This document shows positions 5,521 through 8,620 of a stretch of 8,620 bases of DNA, piece by piece. This DNA comes from an uncultured Chloroflexaceae bacterium. Lineage in GTDB: Bacteria; Chloroflexota; Chloroflexia; Chloroflexales; Chloroflexaceae. The notes below the pieces were generated by a model. The model had not been told where the DNA came from and did not search any database. It saw only the letters and a program-made list of their open reading frames with translations. A program made the translations under genes and the position numbers. Location of the stretch: the NCBI GenBank assembly GCA_937141995.1, contig CAKZQX010000409.1, positions 1 to 8,620 on the forward strand, written 5' to 3'. Every line of letters starts with the position of its first letter. Positions within the stretch are counted from its first letter, which is position 1.

Positions 5521-5928
5521 TCACTGCTCAAGGAACGTGCGCGCCGGTATGATGCGGATGCCGCGGTACGGGTTTAATACCAGCAAGTCCGCATCACCCG
5601 TGATGAGCGTGTCTGCTGCCCCACTGACCGCAACTTCAAGGAACTTGTTATCTTCAGGATCACGACAGTCAGTAATCTTCTCACTAATAGTTACCAGATG
5701 TGCATGTTGCAGAAAAACGGCAAGAAATTGCTCACGTTTATCGAATGATAGATAGCGATCAAACTTATTGCGTAAAAGCACGCTGGTAAGTTCAAGCAAG
5801 GTTGACTCTGCGACAAGCAGCGTGCCATCAGCCAGGGCAGCATCGAGTGCCTGGCGTGGCAGCGACTCGCGCAACAACGCGGCGCTAATGATGGTATTGG
5901 TGTCAAAGACGATCCGCTCACGTTTCAT
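5521..5928 (-). CDS. PIN-domain ribonuclease toxin (COG1569-like VapC type)
   Basis: 135 residues from ATG 5928, beginning MKRERIVFDTN, the usual opening of this family. The start lies inside the antitoxin gene (11-bp overlap), so translation is coupled; longer in-frame starts up to 5946 would only add a non-conserved leader. The acidic residues that bind Mg2+/Mn2+ in PIN nucleases are visible: D9 in the first strand, E46 in ESTLLELTSVL, D90 and D93 in CRDPEDNKFLE, and D112 and D114 in TGDADLL. Such toxins cleave tRNA or other RNA when freed from the antitoxin. All catalytic positions look intact. It is the second gene of a two-gene unit; the RNA target cannot be read from the sequence. Confidence 0.9.
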   Translation of the reverse strand: MKRERIVFDTNTIISAALLRESLPRQALDAALADGTLLVAESTLLELTSVLLRNKFDRYLSFDKREQFLAVFLQHAHLVTISEKITDCRDPEDNKFLEVAVSGAADTLITGDADLLVLNPYRGIRIIPARTFLEQ

Positions 5929-6151
5929 CGTGGAGCAACTCATCAAGGATTTCGGGTGTCAGCCCTTTTGCCTGCGCTTCATAGCTGAGATCGTCCATGA
6001 TCTGCTGCAAGGTGGTTGTTGCGGTGGTGGGATTTGTCTGTAAAAGCATCCGCAACAGTAGTTGGATCTTGCGGCGCTCTTCATCGGACGCAGCATAGTA
6101 GCGCGTTGCGGTATCGGGATCAATCGGGATGGTTATTGTTGTCTCGCTCAT
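5918..6151 (-). CDS. Antitoxin partner of the downstream PIN toxin
   Basis: 77 residues. The N-terminal TTITIPIDPDTA is a probable beta strand of the kind used by dimeric DNA-binding antitoxins; it is followed by a charged helix (SDEERRKIQLLLRMLL, about 22-37) and an acidic C-terminal helical region (about 48-77, ILDELLHDE) that would wrap the toxin. AAGGA lies 9 nt before ATG 6151. The stop codon at 5920-5918 falls inside the toxin gene. Function is inferred mainly from position and general shape: small antitoxin first, toxin overlapping, same strand. Antitoxins of this arrangement usually repress their own promoter together with the toxin; the inverted repeat upstream (6170-6177 with 6221-6228) is a possible site. 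Confidence 0.75.
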   Translation of the reverse strand: MSETTITIPIDPDTATRYYAASDEERRKIQLLLRMLLQTNPTTATTTLQQIMDDLSYEAQAKGLTPEILDELLHDET

Positions 6152-6169
6152 GGCGATATTTCCTTAGAC

Positions 6170-6231
6170 AAAGAACAGACCAGTGGTTCAATAATAGAGT
6201 TTCTGGCACTTTCTGTTCTGTGTTCTTTATA
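6170..6231 (-). promoter_or_regulatory. Possible control region of the first antitoxin-toxin pair
   Basis: AAAGAACA (6170-6177) and TGTTCTTT (6221-6228) form a perfect 8-bp inverted repeat separated by 43 bp. A candidate -10, TATAAA (6231-6226), overlaps the outer arm but has no good -35. The whole gap 6152-6410 is A+T-rich, shows no gene, and offers no clear terminator for the upstream toxin gene. Confidence 0.25.
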
Positions 6232-6410
6232 ATAAATAGGTATGCAAATCTACTTTTTGATTTCTTCTTTGTATAAATTCGCAATAACATTTACATGTAT
6301 GAAGATATGTCTCATAGTGACAATGAACTCTTTTTCCAAGGCTGAGTAAATCATATCATTTTATCATAGTATAACTGCAAGTATGGCGACAGACAACTGC
6401 ACTACTGGCC

Positions 6411-6797
6411 TCACCAGAGCCGACTCACTCCATAGGTATCAAAGAGCGTATCAATGCTAATCAATGGTATCCCTTCAATCAGACTTTGTGCAATCAGCAG
6501 GCGATCAAACGGATCACGATGATGAAATGGCAGTGTTGCAATATGCAACGTATGACTGATGGTAATATCGAGCAGGTTGATATTATTCAACATTAGTTGA
6601 TCAGGAATGAACCGATCGAATGACTGACGTATCTGAAGTTTACCCAGGCTAACCTTAATTGCCATTTCCCACACACTGGCAATACTGAGTAACAGATCAT
6701 TGCTTGGCTCCTCAATGATTATGCGGGCCTGAGCACTGAGCGACGGATTATCTTCAATAAACCAGATGAAACTATGTGTATCAAGGAGAAAATTCAC
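6411..6797 (-). CDS. PIN-domain ribonuclease toxin (COG3744-like)
   Basis: 128 residues from GTG 6797, whose codon overlaps the antitoxin stop as GTGA; GGGAG lies 8 nt upstream. A longer frame to 6815 exists, but the conserved core starts at NFLLDTH. Likely metal-binding acidic residues are D6 (LLDTHSFIWF), E44 (SIASVWEMAIK), D95 and D98 (FHHRDPFDRLLIAQ), and D116 (LISIDTLFDTYGV). The LLDTH start, SVWE-xxIK-xxLGKL block and HRDPFDRxLIAQ block identify the branch of PIN proteins usually paired with Phd/YefM antitoxins, as here. It differs clearly from the PIN toxin at 5521-5928, so the two are not a recent duplication. Catalytic positions are intact; the target RNA is unknown. Confidence 0.92.
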   Translation of the reverse strand: MNFLLDTHSFIWFIEDNPSLSAQARIIIEEPSNDLLLSIASVWEMAIKVSLGKLQIRQSFDRFIPDQLMLNNINLLDITISHTLHIATLPFHHRDPFDRLLIAQSLIEGIPLISIDTLFDTYGVSRLW

Positions 6798-7021
6798 CCC
6801 ATATACTCCCGCCACTCCCCAGGCAATACATCAAAATCCTCCGCCATGGCGATCATGCCGCGGGCACTGCCTGGTCGGCGCGGTTGCCGGGCAGGTTGCA
6901 GCGGTACTAACCGAACCGTCTGCTGATCGTCCGTCGTAATCAGCACGATTTCGCCGCGTAGGGCGGCAGCGATTAAGCCGGGTAGTTGCCGGGTTGCTTC
7001 GTCTACGTGGAGTTGCTGCAT
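6794..7021 (-). CDS. Phd/YefM-type antitoxin
   Basis: 75 residues. The N-terminal pattern VDEATRQLPGLIAAALRGEIVLITTDDQQTVRLVPL (about 6-41) fits the Phd/YefM DNA-binding dimerisation fold: a short strand, a helix carrying the L-xxLI motif, then GE-(I/V)-xITxxxxxVxRLVPL. The C-terminal part, with GSARGMIAMAEDFDVLPGEWREY, matches the toxin-neutralising tail of antitoxins paired with COG3744 PIN toxins. A strong GGAGG lies 8 nt before ATG 7021, better than the toxin's site, as expected if antitoxin must exceed toxin. Overlaps the toxin start by 4 bp. A likely promoter is at 7073-7065. Confidence 0.88.
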   Translation of the reverse strand: MQQLHVDEATRQLPGLIAAALRGEIVLITTDDQQTVRLVPLQPARQPRRPGSARGMIAMAEDFDVLPGEWREYMG

Positions 7022-7064
7022 GCTCAGAGCCTCCGATAATCTGGCGGTATGACCTTTGGTATGC

Positions 7065-7073
7065 AGTATAGCA
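7065..7073 (-). promoter_or_regulatory. Extended -10 promoter of the Phd/PIN pair
   Basis: Minus strand TGCTATACT (7073-7065) is an extended -10 element (TGn plus TATACT). No strong -35 is visible 16-18 bp upstream, which extended -10 promoters can tolerate. Transcription would start near 7058, 37 nt before the antitoxin ATG. Confidence 0.45.
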
Positions 7074-7139
7074 CACCATCATCTGATGCATCCATCGGGC
7101 TGAGGTGCATTCGTGTATTCGTGGACGGTAGGCTACGTC

Positions 7140-7371
7140 AACATGGATAGTAACCGTCGTGCTAATGTTTGTCGGCATCAGGCAGGAAGCTCGGAACCGC
7201 CTGATGAAGTTTGAAAAAATAGTCCGGATATGAATGACCGGGAGTCCCGGTTTTAGCCGGTTGGATGCCTGCTGGGGCCAGGGTATACCACTGGGAACTC
7301 CGGTTGAAGCGGGGACGCCTGATCAGTGGTGTCCGGATCTAATGTTCAAAATTCATAAGGCGGCACTATGA
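7140..7371 (+). mobile_element. Possible decayed 3' end of an IS200/IS605-type tnpB element
   Basis: The gap 7022-7397 has no intact gene. On the plus strand, one frame (7143-7214) ends in RHQAGSSEPPDEV-stop and another (7234-7371) contains GQGIPLGTPVEAGTP. Both resemble the poorly conserved C-terminal tails of TnpB proteins, although the usual order is the reverse. Between them are GC hairpins of the style seen at IS200/IS605 right ends: ATCAGGC/GCCTGAT (7177-7183, 7199-7205), CCGGG/CCCGG (7238-7242, 7246-7250), CCGG..TTTTAG..CCGG (7247-7260) and ACCACTG/CAGTGGT (7287-7293, 7324-7330). CGCCTGAT..GTCCGGAT occurs twice (7198-7229, 7316-7338). No zinc-ribbon or catalytic part of TnpB and no left end is present. 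The call rests on resemblance only. Confidence 0.35.
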
Positions 7372-7397
7372 GCATGGTACGGGCCTCTGACATCGCC

Positions 7398-8620
7398 CTA
7401 CCGCCCACACTGGGTCGGGTGTTGCGCCTGCTCGTAGACCCGTTCAAACTCCTCCATAAACTGCCCGGCCAGCGTGGGGTCATCCACAATCAGCAGATTC
7501 TCGTCGTTGGTTTCCTCGGCGCGTTTGGTGAAGTTGTACGAGCCCGTAATAACCGTGCGTTCGTCGATGATGATGACTTTGTGATGCATCGTGTAGCAGT
7601 TGCCGTCGTCCAGCACCGCAATCCCCTGGCTCTGGAGCGTGTCAAATTCTGCGCCGATGCCGCCGGCGTTGCGCGTCTCGAATACGCCCTGCACCGTAAC
7701 CCCGGCCGCGTGGCGGTCAACCATGGCTTGCGCAATCTCGTCGCTGGTGAAGGAGAAGGCCAGAAAGTGGATGCTGGACTGCGCGCCTGCCAGCCACTCC
7801 ACCAGGCGTGGGGCGGGGCGGTCCTGCGGCGAGAAGTAGTTCTCAATTGTCACTGTGCCCACCTGGATCAGCGGATAGGGCGACAGCGACTCTTTATCGT
7901 TGCCGAATGTCCCGGCAAACATCTGCTCAAACTCAATAGCATAGTTTGCCACCACCCGCTGAATGGTAATCCGCAGCAGGTTGTTGTTATTGCGATAGGT
8001 GCCATTAATGGTCATATTCCAACTGCCCATCCAGACCAGCGCGTTGTCGATGATCACGAACTTGCTGTGCAGAAAGGCGGTTGAGTCCTGCCAGGCAATC
8101 GGGATGCCGGCCGCTTCCAGCCGGCCGGCCCACTCGGCCATCTCCGGTTTCTCGAGATTCTCACGGTCCAGCGCCAGCCGAACCGCCACGCCGCGCTCAA
8201 CTGCGCGGATCAGCGCATCGGCAATTCCCCGCAGGTTATACTCAAACACGGCTACATCAACCTGTTGTTGAGCGGCATCAATATCGGCAATCAGCGCCGT
8301 CTCGTGCGGGGGCGGCGTGCGGCGTTCCGGCTCATCGGGGTAGACCAGCCATGGCGTGGTAAAGAAGGCCTGGATGCTTCCCGTGCCATCCTCATAGACC
8401 AATGGATCTGGTGGCTCTGAGGTGACCGGCGCTACCTCGATCAGGTCTCCCAGGTCTTCCAGGTCTTCCACTTCGCCCAACTGCTCCAGGTCAATCTCGA
8501 TATAGCCCTGCTGAATCAGGTAGCCGACCAGCAGCAGGAGCAGGACGGCAATTACCGTCCGGATCGTAGGCGGCCCCCGGCGGCGACCAGCGCGGCGTGA
8601 CTTGGATGATTTCCGACGAC
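7398..8620 (-). CDS. Membrane-anchored phospholipase D superfamily protein (start outside window)
   Basis: The open frame runs unbroken from stop TAG 7398 to the right edge (406 residues seen). The first in-window start, TTG 8480, is not the true one: upstream codons encode a basic stretch (RRKSSKSRRAGRRRG) and a hydrophobic segment (IAVLLLLLVGYLI, about 23-35), a signal anchor, then an acidic linker. Two HKD motifs follow, counting from the window edge: H184-x-K186-x4-D191 with GSWN at 198-201, and H345-x-K347-x4-D352 with GSYNFT at 359-364. Paired HKD motifs form one active site that makes and breaks phosphodiester bonds through a phospho-histidine. The spacing and the short size recall bacterial Nuc-like or cardiolipin-synthase-like members; nuclease or phospholipase activity outside the membrane are both possible. 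No close operon partner is visible. Confidence 0.9.
   Translation of the reverse strand, partial: RRKSSKSRRAGRRRGPPTIRTVIAVLLLLLVGYLIQQGYIEIDLEQLGEVEDLEDLGDLIEVAPVTSEPPDPLVYEDGTGSIQAFFTTPWLVYPDEPERRTPPPHETALIADIDAAQQQVDVAVFEYNLRGIADALIRAVERGVAVRLALDRENLEKPEMAEWAGRLEAAGIPIAWQDSTAFLHSKFVIIDNALVWMGSWNMTINGTYRNNNNLLRITIQRVVANYAIEFEQMFAGTFGNDKESLSPYPLIQVGTVTIENYFSPQDRPAPRLVEWLAGAQSSIHFLAFSFTSDEIAQAMVDRHAAGVTVQGVFETRNAGGIGAEFDTLQSQGIAVLDDGNCYTMHHKVIIIDERTVITGSYNFTKRAEETNDENLLIVDDPTLAGQFMEEFERVYEQAQHPTQCGR

Noticed and set aside
7234..7371. 45-residue plus-strand frame as a real small gene
   Set aside because: No ribosome site, and its content looks like a fragment of a longer protein tail rather than an independent gene.
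1..8620. tRNA, rRNA or CRISPR array
   Set aside because: No cloverleaf, rRNA-like stretch or regularly spaced repeat was seen on either strand by eye.

Overview
The window looks like chromosomal DNA from a member of the Chloroflexota, most likely a filamentous phototroph relative (Chloroflexus/Roseiflexus type). I infer this from the style of the family 5 peptide-binding lipoprotein with its long acidic Thr/Glu/Ala/Pro linker, the effector-associated-domain protein, the density of PIN-type toxin-antitoxin genes and the G+C-rich codon use of the larger genes. No marker gene is present, so this is inference. Every convincing gene lies on the minus strand; the order below is therefore the order of transcription, from the right edge to the left.

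Right edge (8620-7398): a membrane-anchored phospholipase D superfamily protein with two HKD motifs. Its start lies beyond the window. Next, 7140-7371 has no intact gene but contains plus-strand hairpins and peptide scraps that resemble the 3' tail of a TnpB gene, so it may be the decayed end of an IS200/IS605-type element. From 7021 to 4755 there is a visibly more A+T-rich accessory block. It holds a Phd/YefM-like antitoxin with a PIN toxin (7021-6411), a second and unrelated antitoxin with a PIN toxin (6151-5521), and a two-domain protein ending in a Death-like effector-associated domain (5312-4755). The last gene is preceded by a near-consensus sigma-70 promoter and nested palindromes.

Left half (4521-272): a peptide/nickel-type ABC transporter operon. 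A near-consensus promoter (TTGACG, 17 bp, TATAAT) opens a leader of about 190 nt with a stem-loop, then come a substrate-binding lipoprotein, a strong intercistronic hairpin, a DppB-like permease and a DppC-like permease, closed by a terminator-like hairpin. The two ATPase genes such a transporter needs are absent from the window. At the left edge (195-1) the start of a GAF-domain protein has its own promoter.

The most unusual item is the binding protein: its sequence is circularly permuted. The segment that is normally N-terminal in family 5 binding proteins lies at the C-terminus, and the mature protein begins in what is normally the interior. The same protein, and the first periplasmic segment of both permeases, carry closely spaced cysteine pairs that suggest disulfides. 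The accessory block, with its conflict-type genes and possible transposon scar, appears to be inserted between two housekeeping-like regions.
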